6,452 bases of DNA from Planctomycetota bacterium (GTDB taxonomy: Bacteria > Planctomycetota > JAJSAM01), in NCBI GenBank assembly GCA_029932425.1, contig JAOZQC010000036.1, forward strand, positions 6,753 to 13,204, read 5' to 3'. Positions 6,306 through 6,452 of the stretch are shown piece by piece. The notes under the pieces were generated by a model. The model ran no database searches. It saw only the letters and a list, made by a program, of their open reading frames with translations, and was not told where the DNA came from. Every line of letters starts with the position of its first letter. Within the stretch, counting starts at the first letter, position 1. The position numbers and the translations under genes are program-made.

Positions 6306-6452
6306 ATGCTCGTCGCCGCCGACGTGGGAAACTCCGCCGTGAAGATCGGGGTCTTCGACGGCGCCTCTCTTCACGCCGTGGCCCGGATCGAGCCGTCCGG
6401 GATGGGCGAGGCGGACATCCCTTCCCTCCTCGGTCTGCCGCCCGGCGGGGTG
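6306..6452 (+). CDS. coaX: Type III pantothenate kinase, N-terminal fragment
   Basis: The window holds the first 49 residues; the gene continues past the right edge. CoaX phosphorylates pantothenate in the first step of coenzyme A synthesis, needs a monovalent cation, and belongs to the ASKHA kinase fold. The phosphate-1 motif DVGNSAVKIG (residues 6-15), followed by VFDG, matches the family pattern DxGNT/SxxxxG near the N-terminus, after a first beta strand MLVAA. ATG 6306 is chosen because family members start the same way; GTG 6303 directly before it is a possible alternative. No good ribosome binding site lies just upstream. The gene begins 67 bases after the PDZ protein gene. BirA, its common partner, is not in this window. 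Confidence 0.88.
   Translation, partial: MLVAADVGNSAVKIGVFDGASLHAVARIEPSGMGEADIPSLLGLPPGGV

Noticed and set aside
5221..6306. A 361-codon + strand frame starting at the ATG in the hairpin loop and overlapping the GspC-like gene
   Set aside because: The product is a Pro/Gly/Arg-rich string without domains. The other frame has a membrane helix, a PDZ domain, a better ribosome binding site and proper codon bias.

Overview
The window is a gene-dense piece of a very GC-rich bacterial chromosome. All genes lie on the + strand, and almost every codon in the real genes ends in G or C. Gene order and families are those of a bacterial housekeeping block. L27 begins directly with MAHKKG, without the cleaved N-terminal extension found in Firmicutes, and the pilus and secretion genes suggest a diderm (Gram-negative type) cell. 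The phylum cannot be fixed from 6.4 kb. Planctomycetota, Myxococcota/Desulfobacterota-like lineages, NC10 and Acidobacteriota all keep DUF2344-rng-rplU-rpmA-obg strings. The DVGNSAVKIG form of the CoaX N-terminus leans slightly towards Planctomycetota, with low confidence.

Layout. Bases 1-97 hold no clear gene; the region is perhaps the tail or linker of an upstream radical SAM gene. Next come a DUF2344 (TIGR03936, radical SAM-associated) gene at 98-760 and an RNase E/G family ribonuclease at 735-2261, overlapping by 26 bases. A promoter-like pair, whose -35 contains the stop codon of the RNase gene, precedes rplU (L21), rpmA (L27) and the GTPase gene obgE. A PilU/PilT-type retraction ATPase follows 25 bases after obgE. 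A 151-base gap then carries a GC hairpin, a TATACT box and a second strong hairpin in what would be the leader of the next gene. That gene encodes a single-pass membrane protein with a C-terminal PDZ domain, resembling GspC of type II secretion. The window ends inside coaX (type III pantothenate kinase), which may be transcribed as a leaderless message.

Functionally, the left two thirds serve RNA processing and ribosome production: RNase G matures rRNA, L21 and L27 are large-subunit proteins, and Obg is a 50S assembly GTPase. The right third joins a pilus-type ATPase to a GspC-like membrane protein and then to coenzyme A synthesis. I see no mobile element, CRISPR array, tRNA or rRNA. Nothing here is clearly a new system. 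The least ordinary parts are the PilU/GspC-like pair and the structured leader between them.
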